Positions 6,536 through 14,789 of a stretch of 16,339 bases of DNA are shown one piece after another. The DNA comes from UBA2239 sp050177075. Its GTDB lineage: Bacteria > Pseudomonadota > Gammaproteobacteria > Burkholderiales > UBA9220. The notes beneath the pieces were generated by a model. The model was not told where the DNA came from. It saw nothing but the letters and a program-made list of their open reading frames with translations, and searched no databases. The first letter of the stretch is position 1. Every line of letters begins with the position of its first letter. The stretch lies in contig JBFXHL010000057.1 of the NCBI GenBank assembly GCA_050177075.1, positions 1-16,339 of the forward strand. Reading direction: 5' to 3'. A program made the position numbers and the translations under genes.

Positions 6536-7306
6536 ATGGCTACATCATTGCGCCGCTGGCTGCTGGCGGCATGGTTGGTATCGGTGGTCGCGTCGGCCTG
6601 GGCGGCGCCGGATGAAATCCAGGTCTATACGGGGGAGATGGACGATCCCGGCGAATTCGGCCTGGAGTTGCACGTCAACTGGGTGCCCAAGGGAGCCCAG
6701 GAGCCCAGCTACGAGGGCGAGAAACCGTCCCACCACATGACCCAGGTGACGCCGGAATTCTCCTACGGCATCACCAAGGAATGGGAGGCGGGCTTGTACG
6801 TGCCCTTCGCCATGGCGCCTGACGGCAACCTGTACAACAACGGCCTGCGGGGGAGGATAAAGTTCGTTCCCGAGCATGCCGAGAACGGCGGCTTCTACTG
6901 GGGCTTCAACACCGAGGTGGGCTACTCCACTCGGCGGGTGTCCGAAAGCTACTGGGGCATGGAGCTGCGCCCCATCATCGCCTACGACGATGGCAAGTGG
7001 ATGGCGAGCTTCAACCCCATCCTGGACCTGAGCCTATCCACCAACGTGAGCCGGGAGCCCAACTTCGAACCGGCCTTCAAACTGGGTCGCACCGTGGCCG
7101 AGGGAGTGCGTGCCGGTTTCGAGTATTACGGCGAATACGGTCCCCTGCACCACATCCTTCCAGCCGACCAGCGGGCCCATTACCTCTACGGCGTGCTGGA
7201 CATCAACCGGGGTGACCTGGACCTGAATATCGGCATCGGCAAGGGCTACCAAGCCGCCCCCGACGATTGGGTGGTGAAGGCCATCATCGCCTTCCCCTTC
7301 AAGTAG
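6536..7306 (+). CDS. Putative outer-membrane beta-barrel protein of the metal-efflux cluster
   Basis: The 256-residue protein has a clear signal peptide (residues 1 to about 23, cleavage after AWA). The rest is rich in short alternating strands with many aromatic residues (GITKEWEAGLYVPFA, NGGFYWGFNTEVGYS, KWMASFNPILDLSL) and ends in FPFK. An aromatic near the C terminus is typical of outer-membrane barrels. The exact family is uncertain; it resembles small channel or MetA-pathway-type outer-membrane proteins often annotated as transporters. The start has a GGGATGGGA tract at 6520-6528. It lies after the pump and PII-like genes but has its own promoter and a Fur-like site, so it may be expressed separately in response to iron or another metal. 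It could add outer-membrane passage for the ion or a chelate; that is inference. Confidence 0.65.
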   Translation: MATSLRRWLLAAWLVSVVASAWAAPDEIQVYTGEMDDPGEFGLELHVNWVPKGAQEPSYEGEKPSHHMTQVTPEFSYGITKEWEAGLYVPFAMAPDGNLYNNGLRGRIKFVPEHAENGGFYWGFNTEVGYSTRRVSESYWGMELRPIIAYDDGKWMASFNPILDLSLSTNVSREPNFEPAFKLGRTVAEGVRAGFEYYGEYGPLHHILPADQRAHYLYGVLDINRGDLDLNIGIGKGYQAAPDDWVVKAIIAFPFK

Positions 7307-7329
7307 CGGCTGCCATCCTGTACTCTGGC

Positions 7330-7352
7330 GGCGGAAGAGATCGGCTTCCGCC
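7330..7352. terminator. Hairpin after the metal cluster, possible terminator
   Basis: GGCGGAAG (7330-7337) and its perfect complement CTTCCGCC (7345-7352) form an 8-bp stem with loop AGATCGG. It lies 24 bases after the barrel gene stop and 22 before the glycerate kinase start. No T run follows, so it may be a weak or Rho-aided terminator, or an operator. Confidence 0.35.
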
Positions 7353-7374
7353 TCTCGGTACTTGATTGGACGCC

Positions 7375-8493
7375 ATGCGCATCGTCGTTTCCCCGGATTC
7401 CTTCAAAGGCAGCCTCACCGCCACTGCCGCGGCGGAAGCGATGGCCGCCGGCGTCGCGCGGGTGTTTCCCGCGGCGGAAATTTGCCTCCTGCCCCTGGCG
7501 GATGGCGGGGAAGGGACCCTGGAGGCGGCGCTCGCCGCCCGGCAAGGCGAACGGCGTCGCGCAATGGTCACCGGCGGCCACGGCAAGCCGCTGGAGGCGG
7601 CCTGGGGCTTGCTGGCCGACGGTACCGCCATCGTGGAAGTCGCCCAGGTGGTAGGGCTGACCCTTTCCGGCATGACGGCCGTGCCGGTAGGCCGCCGCAC
7701 CACCGCAGGACTTGGCGAATTGCTGCGCTGCTGCCTGGATATGGGGGTGCGGCGCTTCTGGATCGGACTGGGGGGCTCCGCCACCAACGACGGCGGCGTA
7801 GGGATGCTGGCGGCACTCGGCGCCCGTTTCGTCGACGAGGCCGGCAGCCCTCTGGAGCCTGTACCGGAAAATCTGGACCGGTTGGGCGGGGCCGACTTTT
7901 CCGCCCTCGATGCCCGCTTGCGGGAGTGCGACATCCTGCTCCTGTCCGACGTGGACAACCTTCTCCTTGGTCCTGCCGGCGCCACGGCGGTGTTCGGCCC
8001 CCAGAAGGGCGTCCGTCCCGGTGAAGTGGCGTATTACGACCGCTGTTTGGGGCGCCTGGCTCAAGCCGGGGATGCCTGGGCGGGGCGGGCGGCGTCCCTT
8101 CAGCCCGGCAGCGGCGCGGCGGGCGGCCTGGGCTATGCCTTCCAGCTCCTGGGTGGAAAGTTCCGCCGCGGCGCCGCGGAACTGGGGCGCCTGTTGGGAC
8201 TGGATGCCGCCTTGTCCGGTGCCGACTGGGCGGTCACCGGCGAAGGGCGCAGCGACAGCCAGACCCTCCATGGCAAGGCGCCCTTGGCCGTCGCCGAGAT
8301 GGCGAAGGCGGCCGGCGTGCCGGTTGCCTTGCTGTCCGGGCAGATCGCGCCGGAAGCGGACCGGGCTCTCGCAGACTGGTTCGACGACCGGCTGGCCCTG
8401 GTGTCCGGCGAGGTCACCGTCGAACAGGCCATGACCGAAACGGCGCAAAGGTTGTCCGACCTGGCGGAAAGGGCGGCAAGGCGCAAAAAATAG
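7375..8493 (+). CDS. Glycerate 2-kinase (GarK/GlxK family)
   Basis: The 372-residue enzyme is predicted to phosphorylate D-glycerate with ATP to 2-phosphoglycerate in the cytoplasm, feeding glyoxylate or photorespiration-type carbon into lower glycolysis. The family signatures are MRIVVSPDSFKGSLTA at the N terminus, LPLADGGEGTLEA near residue 40, GLGGSATNDGGVGMLAALGA near residue 130, VFGPQKG near residue 205 and TGEGRSDSQTLHGKAP near residue 290. Length is normal for the family. ATG 7375 is chosen as the usual start (MRIVV); TTG 7366 in frame would add three residues. No strong ribosome binding site is visible. The usual DVxNPLLG motif reads DVDNLLLG here, a small departure. Its neighbours do not suggest a pathway, so it is probably a stand-alone gene. 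Confidence 0.92.
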   Translation: MRIVVSPDSFKGSLTATAAAEAMAAGVARVFPAAEICLLPLADGGEGTLEAALAARQGERRRAMVTGGHGKPLEAAWGLLADGTAIVEVAQVVGLTLSGMTAVPVGRRTTAGLGELLRCCLDMGVRRFWIGLGGSATNDGGVGMLAALGARFVDEAGSPLEPVPENLDRLGGADFSALDARLRECDILLLSDVDNLLLGPAGATAVFGPQKGVRPGEVAYYDRCLGRLAQAGDAWAGRAASLQPGSGAAGGLGYAFQLLGGKFRRGAAELGRLLGLDAALSGADWAVTGEGRSDSQTLHGKAPLAVAEMAKAAGVPVALLSGQIAPEADRALADWFDDRLALVSGEVTVEQAMTETAQRLSDLAERAARRKK

Positions 8494-8675
8494 GGGGTTC
8501 CCCGATCATCCGGCGGCGGGGAGTGGTATCTAATGGAGCTTTGACCCCTGTCCCCAGCCATGTCCGCCACCGCCCATTTCGACGCCGTTTGCCGCGCTGC
8601 CTGCCGGCGGATACCGAATGCCTGGGGCAATCGGGCGGCGGGCCGTTGTGCCGGCACGGAGCAAGGCCGTCGCGC

Positions 8676-8682
8676 GGAGGGG
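8676..8682 (+). promoter_or_regulatory. Ribosome binding site fixing the start of the MASE1 kinase
   Basis: GGAGGGG ends 7 bases before ATG 8690. The upstream in-frame ATG at 8618 has no comparable site, and its extra 24 residues are Arg/Ala-rich and lack domain character, so 8690 is preferred. Confidence 0.6.
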
Positions 8683-8689
8683 TAGGCGG

Positions 8690-11476
8690 ATGCAGAGCCA
8701 CGCCCGACAGGGCCCCCTCTCCTTTTTCGCCCGCCTGGCCGCGGTGACGGCGGCCTACTACCTGGGCGGCAGACTCGGTCTGTCCATCCCCTATCTCGGT
8801 TCCCATGTCAGCCTCATCTGGCCGCCAACGGGCATCGCCCTGGCCGCCATGCTGCGCTGGGGGTTCGGCATGTGGCCGGCGGTGTGGCTGGGGGCCTTTT
8901 TGGTCAACATGGCGGTGGGGTCGACCACCGGCTTGGCGGCGGGCATCGCCTTGGGCAATACGGCCGGCCCCCTGCTGGCGGCTTTTCTGTTTCGCCGCGC
9001 GGACTTGCACCTGGACATGGACCGCCGGCGCGACCTGCTGGTGTACCTGGGAGTGGTCACCGCCTGCATGGCCGTCAACGCCACCAATGGCGCGCTGAAC
9101 CTGGTCCATGCCGATGTCTTGGAGTGGGAAAAATTCGCCAATGCCTGGTTGCTATGGTGGCTGGGGGACACGGTGGGCGCCCTCCTGGTGGGTATCCCCC
9201 TCCTGTCCCTGTCGCGGGCCTCCCTGGCGAAGGCGTTTCGCGGCTGGCGGGGGTGGGAAACGCTGTTGCTGCTGGTGGGGGTGGCGGCAACGGGGGGCTG
9301 GCTGTTCGTCACCCACAACGCGGGGAGCGTCGTCCTTTTCCTGCCCGTCCTGATGCTGGCCTGGCTGGCGGTGCGCTCCGGCGTTTTTTCCGCCTCCATG
9401 GCCTCCCTGCTGTTGTCGCTGATTGCCGCCTGGGGCACGTCCCAGGGCTTCGGCCCGTTCTATTCCGGCGACCCCCAGCAGGGGTTGGCCATGCTGTGGG
9501 GCTACACCGCCACCCTGTCGATCATCGCCGTCCTCATCACCTCCCTCATCGCCGAGCAGGCGGCCAGCGAGGAGCGCCTGCGCCTGGCGCTGGAAGCCAC
9601 GGGGGACGGGGTGTGGGACTGGAACATCGCCAGCGGCGAACTGTACTGGAGCCCCCGCTATTACACGATGCTGGGTTACGAGCCGGGGGAACTGCCGCCC
9701 ACCTACGAACAGTGGGCATCCCTCCTCCATCCCGAGGACCGTACGCGGACGGCCGAGTCCCTGGGACGGCAGATGAGCGATGGAACCCAGCTTCAGCTGG
9801 AGTTCCGCCTGGCCGCGAAAAACGGCGAATGGCGCTGGATATTGTCCCGAGGAAGGGTGGTGGAGTGGGACGAGGACGGCAAGCCCCGGCGCATGATCGG
9901 CACCCATACGGATATCACCGAGCGGCGGAAAATGGAAGAAAGCCTGCGGGAGAGCAACCGCATGCTCGATGAGGTCCAGCACATCGCCCATCTGGGGGCC
10001 TGGTCCTTCGATCCGGCGACCAAGGAAATACGCTGGACCGACGAGGTGTTCCGCTTGGCCGGAATCGAGAAGCAGCCCAAGGCGCCCGGGATCGTCGAGT
10101 TCATGGAGCATGTGCACCCGGATGACCGGGACAAGCTGCGGGACGCCCTGGCGCGTTGGCAAGAAGAAGACAAGTCTTACGAGCTTGAACTGCGCTATGG
10201 CCGTCCCGATGGCGGTTACAGCTTCGTGCTGACCCGGGCGAAGCCGGTGTTTCACGAAGGGGTGGTGGTCAAGGTGGTGGGGTCGGTGCTGGACATCACC
10301 GAGCGCAAGCGCATGGAGGAGGCCCTGCGGGAGAACGAGGAAAAATACCGCGTGCTGTTCGAGTTGTCCCCCCTGGGCATCAGCCTGACCGACCCCGAAG
10401 GCAACATCGTCGAGGCCAACCGCGCTTCCGAACAACTGCTGGGGCTGAGCCGGGAGACGCACACGGGGCGGAAAATCGGCGAGGACTCCTGGCGCGTCCT
10501 GCGCCCCGACCTGACCCCCATGCCGCCGGAGGAGTTTCCCAGCGTCCTCGCCCTGAAGGAAAAGCGCCGCATCGACAACGTCGAAATGGGGGTGGCCCTG
10601 CCCCAGGGCGACGTGGCCTGGCTCAGCGTCTCGGCGGCGCCGGTGCCCCTGGAAAAATACGGCGTCGCCATCGCCTTCATCGATATCACCGCCCGCCGCC
10701 ACGCCGAAATGGCCCTGCTGGACCTCAACCGCACGCTGGAGCAGCGGGTGCGGGAGGAGGTGGCGAAGAACCTCGACCAGGAGCGCCTGTTGATCCAGCA
10801 ATCGCGCCTGGCGGCCATGGGGGAGATGATCGGCAACATCGCCCACCAGTGGCGCCAGCCCATCAACGCCCTCAACCTGCTCCTGGCCAATATCCGCGAC
10901 GCCTACGAATTCGGCGAACTCAATCGGGCGGAAATCGAGCGCCAGGTGGAGACCGGTAACCGCCTGATCCAGAAAATGTCCGCCACCATCGACGATTTCC
11001 GCGACTTCTTCCGCCCCAACAAGGAGAAGGAGCCTTTCCGCCTGGCGAAGGTGGTGGAGGAAGTGAGGAATATCCTCGGCGCCAGCTTGGCCCACCACGG
11101 CATCCGCTTCGAGGTGGAGATTCTCGACGACGTCGCCGCCATGGGCTATGCCAACGAATGCGCCCAGGCCCTGCTCAATCTGGTCAATAACGCCAAGGAG
11201 GCCCTGGTGGGGCGGGAGGCGACGGATGGGGCGATCAGGGTGACGGTGGGCCGGGAGGACGGCATGGCGGTGGTGCGAGTGCGGGACAACGGCGGCGGAA
11301 TTCCCGAGGACATCCTGCCGAAAATCTTCGACCCCTATTTCACCACCAAGCCCAAGGGGACGGGGATCGGCCTGTACATGTCGAAGATCATTGTCGAGAA
11401 TAACATGGGCGGCCGCATCGCCGCGCGCAACATGCCGGACGGGACGGAATTCACCCTGGCCGTGCCGGCGGCCTGA
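8690..11476 (+). CDS. Membrane sensor histidine kinase, MASE1-PAS-PAS-PAS-HisKA-HATPase
   Basis: This 928-residue kinase opens with a MASE1 integral membrane sensor domain (about residues 10-285; LIWPPTGIALAAMLRWG is characteristic), with many hydrophobic helices and little periplasmic sequence. Three PAS domains follow at about 294-415, 424-546 and 547-677. The first two end in DITER(R/K)(K/R)MEE and the third in DITARRHAEMAL. A short coiled coil leads to the dimerisation domain with GNIAHQWRQPINAL; His719 is the predicted phosphate acceptor. The ATPase domain has its N box near NLVNNAKEAL, then DNGGGIPEDILPKIFDPYF and KGTGIGLYMSK. No receiver domain is attached and no response regulator gene is in the window. 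The ligand is unknown; MASE1 proteins are generally of undefined input. Its catalytic core is very close to that of the kinase at 12417-14789. Confidence 0.9.
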   Translation: MQSHARQGPLSFFARLAAVTAAYYLGGRLGLSIPYLGSHVSLIWPPTGIALAAMLRWGFGMWPAVWLGAFLVNMAVGSTTGLAAGIALGNTAGPLLAAFLFRRADLHLDMDRRRDLLVYLGVVTACMAVNATNGALNLVHADVLEWEKFANAWLLWWLGDTVGALLVGIPLLSLSRASLAKAFRGWRGWETLLLLVGVAATGGWLFVTHNAGSVVLFLPVLMLAWLAVRSGVFSASMASLLLSLIAAWGTSQGFGPFYSGDPQQGLAMLWGYTATLSIIAVLITSLIAEQAASEERLRLALEATGDGVWDWNIASGELYWSPRYYTMLGYEPGELPPTYEQWASLLHPEDRTRTAESLGRQMSDGTQLQLEFRLAAKNGEWRWILSRGRVVEWDEDGKPRRMIGTHTDITERRKMEESLRESNRMLDEVQHIAHLGAWSFDPATKEIRWTDEVFRLAGIEKQPKAPGIVEFMEHVHPDDRDKLRDALARWQEEDKSYELELRYGRPDGGYSFVLTRAKPVFHEGVVVKVVGSVLDITERKRMEEALRENEEKYRVLFELSPLGISLTDPEGNIVEANRASEQLLGLSRETHTGRKIGEDSWRVLRPDLTPMPPEEFPSVLALKEKRRIDNVEMGVALPQGDVAWLSVSAAPVPLEKYGVAIAFIDITARRHAEMALLDLNRTLEQRVREEVAKNLDQERLLIQQSRLAAMGEMIGNIAHQWRQPINALNLLLANIRDAYEFGELNRAEIERQVETGNRLIQKMSATIDDFRDFFRPNKEKEPFRLAKVVEEVRNILGASLAHHGIRFEVEILDDVAAMGYANECAQALLNLVNNAKEALVGREATDGAIRVTVGREDGMAVVRVRDNGGGIPEDILPKIFDPYFTTKPKGTGIGLYMSKIIVENNMGGRIAARNMPDGTEFTLAVPAA

Positions 11477-11572
11477 TTTCCGGGGCTGGCGATTGTCGGG
11501 CGCGGGCGCTTCGGGTAATGTGCCGAAAATCGTTGTCGGATAACAATATATCGATGTCAAGGAGGGGGTCTC

Positions 11573-12415
11573 ATGGGATTGGCGACATGGTGTCTTGCGG
11601 CGGCCTTGGCCCTGCTTTCGATTTCTCCGGCGGTAGCGCAACAGACCTACTCCCTGGGCGTGCTGTCCCAGCGCAGCGCGGTGCTGACGGCCGAGTACTG
11701 GAACCCGATTCTAGACTACGTTTCCCGCAAGGCGGGGGTGGCGCTGCAACTCAAGATCACCCGCACCGCGCCGGAGTCCAATGCCGCCATCGCCAAGGGC
11801 GAGTACGATTTCGTCTATTCCAATACCATCTTCCTGCCGGCCACCTCGGTCCAGGGCTACCAGGTCATCCTCCGGCCCAGGGCGGATACTATTTCTGCCC
11901 AGATCGTCACCCTGGAAAGCTCCCCCATCAAGGCTCTGGCCGACCTGAAGGGGCAGGTGGTGGGCTTTCCTTCCAAGGCGGCCTTCGTCGGTTATGCCGT
12001 GCCCATGGACCATCTGCTGCGGCAGGCCATTGCCGTGACGCCGGCGTTCGGCGGCAACCAGGAGGGCATCATGGGCCAGCTCAAGGCCGGCAAGGTGATC
12101 GCCGCCGGGGTCAACAGCCAGGTGATGCGCGCCTTTGCCGCCCGGGAAAACCTGAACTACCGGGTACTGTGGGAATCCCAGGCCTACCATGACCTGCCCA
12201 TCGCGGTTCATCCCCGGGTTCCGGCGGCGGTGGCCAAGGCGGTGCAGCAGGCCTTCGCAGGCATGGACAAGGACCCGGAGGGCCAAAAGGTGCTCGAAGC
12301 CAGCGCCCAGATCATCAAGCAGAAGCCGCCTTACGGGTTCCTTCTCTCCTCTCAGAAGGACTACCAGAACTACCTGGATTTTTATCGCGACACGGTGGTG
12401 AAAGACCTCGAATAG
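11573..12415 (+). CDS. PhnD/SsuA/transferrin-family periplasmic binding protein, probably sensory
   Basis: The 280-residue protein has a signal peptide (residues 1-22, cleavage after AVA). A PhnD-like two-lobed binding fold follows, with TYSLGVLSQRS opening the first lobe, YWNPILDYVSRKAGVALQLK, the conserved AIAKGEYDFVYSNTIFLPA and DLKGQVVGFPSKAAFVGYAVP, then GGNQEGIMGQLKAGKVIAAG. Such proteins bind phosphonate, phosphite or other small ligands and usually deliver them to ABC transporters. No permease or ATPase gene lies nearby. Instead a membrane histidine kinase starts one base after this stop, so the protein more likely presents its ligand to that kinase. The ligand cannot be read from the sequence. 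A strong ribosome binding site, AAGGAGG at 11559-11565, fixes ATG 11573. The 96-base gap before it has no convincing promoter by eye. Confidence 0.85.
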   Translation: MGLATWCLAAALALLSISPAVAQQTYSLGVLSQRSAVLTAEYWNPILDYVSRKAGVALQLKITRTAPESNAAIAKGEYDFVYSNTIFLPATSVQGYQVILRPRADTISAQIVTLESSPIKALADLKGQVVGFPSKAAFVGYAVPMDHLLRQAIAVTPAFGGNQEGIMGQLKAGKVIAAGVNSQVMRAFAARENLNYRVLWESQAYHDLPIAVHPRVPAAVAKAVQQAFAGMDKDPEGQKVLEASAQIIKQKPPYGFLLSSQKDYQNYLDFYRDTVVKDLE

Positions 12416-12416
12416 C

Positions 12417-14789
12417 ATGCCCCGGTTTTTCGTCTCCTATTGGGACCGCCTCCCCTTCGTCGCTCGGCTGCTGACCACGGCCAGTCTGGCCCTGGTCATC
12501 GCCGGCCTGGTCATGCTCTATACCTCCGCCCAGCGGGACCGCGACGAGGCGGAATGGGACCTCCAGTCCCAGCTCCGGTCGGAACTGAACACCCTGCCGC
12601 CAAGTCTTGCGGAACTGCTGGTGATCGGCGATTACTCCACCCTCCAGCAGACCCTGGACCGTCAGGTGCTGCGGCAAAATATCAGCAAAATCCGCTTTCG
12701 CGACGTTTCGGGAGCGGTGCTGGAAAGCCGGGACGCGCCGGTGGAAAGCCAGGCTCCTGCCTGGTTCGGGCGCTGGCTTGGGCTGGGGGTCCGCAGCGGA
12801 GAAATCAAGGCGGAAGTCGGCGGCAGGGAATACGGCACCCTGGAAGTCACCCTCACCGCCCAGCCGGCCATCAACCGTGCCTGGTCGCGGCTGGTGCAGC
12901 ACATGGCCATCCTGCTGCTGGTGGTAAGCCTGGATTTCGTCGGCATCTGGCTGGTTCTGCGCAGCGGCCTCAAGCCCCTCTTCGCCCTCGATGCCGGCAG
13001 CCTGGCCCTCTCCCGGGGGGACCTGTCTGTGCGCATCCCCCCCCAGGGCAGCCCGGAGCTGCGCCACTCCATCGCCGCCTTCAACCAGATGGCGGAGCAA
13101 ATGGAGAAGCTGCTGGGAGAGGCGCGGGAAACCAGCACCCGCCTGCGTCTGGCCACGGAGGCAGGGGGGATCGGGATTTGGGATTACGATCTCGTCAGCG
13201 GCCGGCTGGACTGGGACGACCAGATGTACGCCCTCTACGGTCTTAGCCCGGATTCGGCCGGCGACGGCTATCAGCGTTGGCATCGCCGGGTCTTGCCGGA
13301 GGATGCGGAACGGCTGGAGGCGGCTTTCCAGGAAGCCCTGGCGGGCAGCAAGCCCTACGACACCGAATTCCGCGTCCTGCACGGTACCAAGGGCATCCGC
13401 CATTTGCGGGGTATCGCCACGGTTCTCCGCGATGCCCGGGGCGAGCCGGTGCGAATGGTGGGGGTCAACCTGGACATGACCGAGGTCCGCCAGGCGGAAA
13501 CCATGATGGCGGGAGAAATCCAGGTTCTCGAAGCCATCGCCGGCAGTCGCCCCCTGCCCCATGTCCTGTCCATCCTGTGCGTCAACATCGAAGCCCTGCT
13601 GGGGGACGAGTGCCTGTGCTCGGTGCTGCTCCTGGACGAGGAGGGCACCCACCTGCGTCACGCCAGCGCGCCGCACCTGCCGGAAAGCTATGTGGCGGCC
13701 ATCGACGGCGCGGCTGTCGGTCCCCGCAACGGCACCTTCGGCGCCGCTTTGGCGTCGGGCAAGCCGGTGATTACCGTCGATATCCTGGCCGACCCCCTGT
13801 GGGAGCAATACCGGGACGTGGCCTGGAAGAACGGCCTGCGGGCTTGCTGGTCGGCCCCCTTTTTTTCCTCCCAGGGCAAGGCCCTGGGCGTATTCGCCCT
13901 CTATTACGAGGAACCCCGGGAGCCCGCCGCCTATTGCATCGAATTGGTGACCCACGCCGCCCACCTGGCGGCCATCGCCGTCGAGCGCAGCGAGGCGGAG
14001 GAGGTCATGAAGCGGCTCAACGAGGTCCTGGAACGGCGGGTGCAGGAGGAAGTGGCGAAGAACCGCGAGAAGGACCACTTGCTGATCCAGCAGTCCCGCC
14101 TCGCGGCCATGGGGGAAATGGTGCACAACATCGCCCACCAGTGGCGCCAGCCCATCAACGCCCTGACCCTGGTCCTGGCCAATCTCAAGGATGCCCAGGC
14201 CTACGGCGAGTTGACCGTGGAGGAAATGGAGCGCCAGGTGGAGATGGGCAACCGCCTGATCCAGAAGATGTCCGCCACCATCGACGACTTCCGCAATTTC
14301 TTCCGTCCCAACAAGGAGAAGAAGGCCTTTCCCCTCCAGGAGGCGGTGGACGAGGTGCGGGGCATCCTCGGCAACAGCCTGGCCAGTCACGGCATCGCCC
14401 TCGAGGTGGAGATGGAGGCGGGCGTCACCGTCTACGGTTATCCCAACGAGCTGTTCCAGGTGCTGCTCAACATCCTCAACAATTCCCGGGACGCCATCGT
14501 CGAGCGCCGCGTTTCCGATGGGAGGGTCCGCATCGTTGCCGGGCGGGAGGGTGATCGCGGCGTGGTGCGGGTGAGCGACAACGGCGGCGGCATCCCGCCG
14601 GAAGTGCTGCCCAAGGTGTTCGATCCCTACTTCACCACCAAGGACAAGGGCAGCGGCATCGGTCTTTACATGTCGAAGATGATCGTCGAGAGCAACATGG
14701 ATGGCCGGCTCGAAGCCCGTAACGTGGAGGGCGGCGCCGAGTTCGTTCTCACCCTGCCCCTGGCCGAAGGCGTGCCGGAGAGGCCCTAG
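12417..14789 (+). CDS. Membrane sensor histidine kinase, periplasmic domain-HAMP-PAS-GAF-HisKA-HATPase
   Basis: The 790-residue kinase has TM1 at about residues 17-36 and a periplasmic domain of roughly 120 residues that contains GDYSTLQQTLDRQV. TM2 is at about 164-183 and HAMP at about 184-240 (GDLSVRIPPQGSPELRHSI). A PAS domain (about 242-365, GGIGIWDYDLVSGRLDWDD) and a GAF domain (about 369-525, including SAPFFSSQGKALGVFALYY) follow. The kinase core has HNIAHQWRQPINAL, with His574 as phosphate acceptor, then NILNNSRDAI, DNGGGIPPEVLPKVFDPYF and KGSGIGLYMSK. The periplasmic part is well placed to contact the binding protein encoded just upstream; the one-base gap and absence of a clear ribosome binding site suggest coupled translation. 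No response regulator is encoded in the window. The stop overlaps the convergent ABC-F gene. Confidence 0.9.
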   Translation: MPRFFVSYWDRLPFVARLLTTASLALVIAGLVMLYTSAQRDRDEAEWDLQSQLRSELNTLPPSLAELLVIGDYSTLQQTLDRQVLRQNISKIRFRDVSGAVLESRDAPVESQAPAWFGRWLGLGVRSGEIKAEVGGREYGTLEVTLTAQPAINRAWSRLVQHMAILLLVVSLDFVGIWLVLRSGLKPLFALDAGSLALSRGDLSVRIPPQGSPELRHSIAAFNQMAEQMEKLLGEARETSTRLRLATEAGGIGIWDYDLVSGRLDWDDQMYALYGLSPDSAGDGYQRWHRRVLPEDAERLEAAFQEALAGSKPYDTEFRVLHGTKGIRHLRGIATVLRDARGEPVRMVGVNLDMTEVRQAETMMAGEIQVLEAIAGSRPLPHVLSILCVNIEALLGDECLCSVLLLDEEGTHLRHASAPHLPESYVAAIDGAAVGPRNGTFGAALASGKPVITVDILADPLWEQYRDVAWKNGLRACWSAPFFSSQGKALGVFALYYEEPREPAAYCIELVTHAAHLAAIAVERSEAEEVMKRLNEVLERRVQEEVAKNREKDHLLIQQSRLAAMGEMVHNIAHQWRQPINALTLVLANLKDAQAYGELTVEEMERQVEMGNRLIQKMSATIDDFRNFFRPNKEKKAFPLQEAVDEVRGILGNSLASHGIALEVEMEAGVTVYGYPNELFQVLLNILNNSRDAIVERRVSDGRVRIVAGREGDRGVVRVSDNGGGIPPEVLPKVFDPYFTTKDKGSGIGLYMSKMIVESNMDGRLEARNVEGGAEFVLTLPLAEGVPERP
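14786..14789. other. Shared CTAG: convergent genes overlap at their stop codons
   Basis: TAG at 14787-14789 ends the kinase on the + strand, and CTA at 14786-14788 reads TAG on the - strand to end the ABC-F gene. No terminator hairpin is visible on either side, so the transcripts probably run into each other. Confidence 0.8.

Noticed and set aside
8618..8689. Longer N terminus for the MASE1 kinase from ATG 8618
   Set aside because: The extra residues are Arg/Ala-rich and lack domain character. ATG 8690 has a good ribosome binding site 7 bases upstream.
8494..8689. Promoter-like TATCTA and TTGACC before the MASE1 kinase
   Set aside because: Neither has a partner hexamer at suitable spacing, so no promoter is called in this gap; nothing else is seen there apart from the ribosome binding site.
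11539..11552. GATA-N6-TATC inverted repeat before the binding-protein gene
   Set aside because: The half-sites are only 4 bases, and no matching -35/-10 pair could be placed around them; it could easily be chance.
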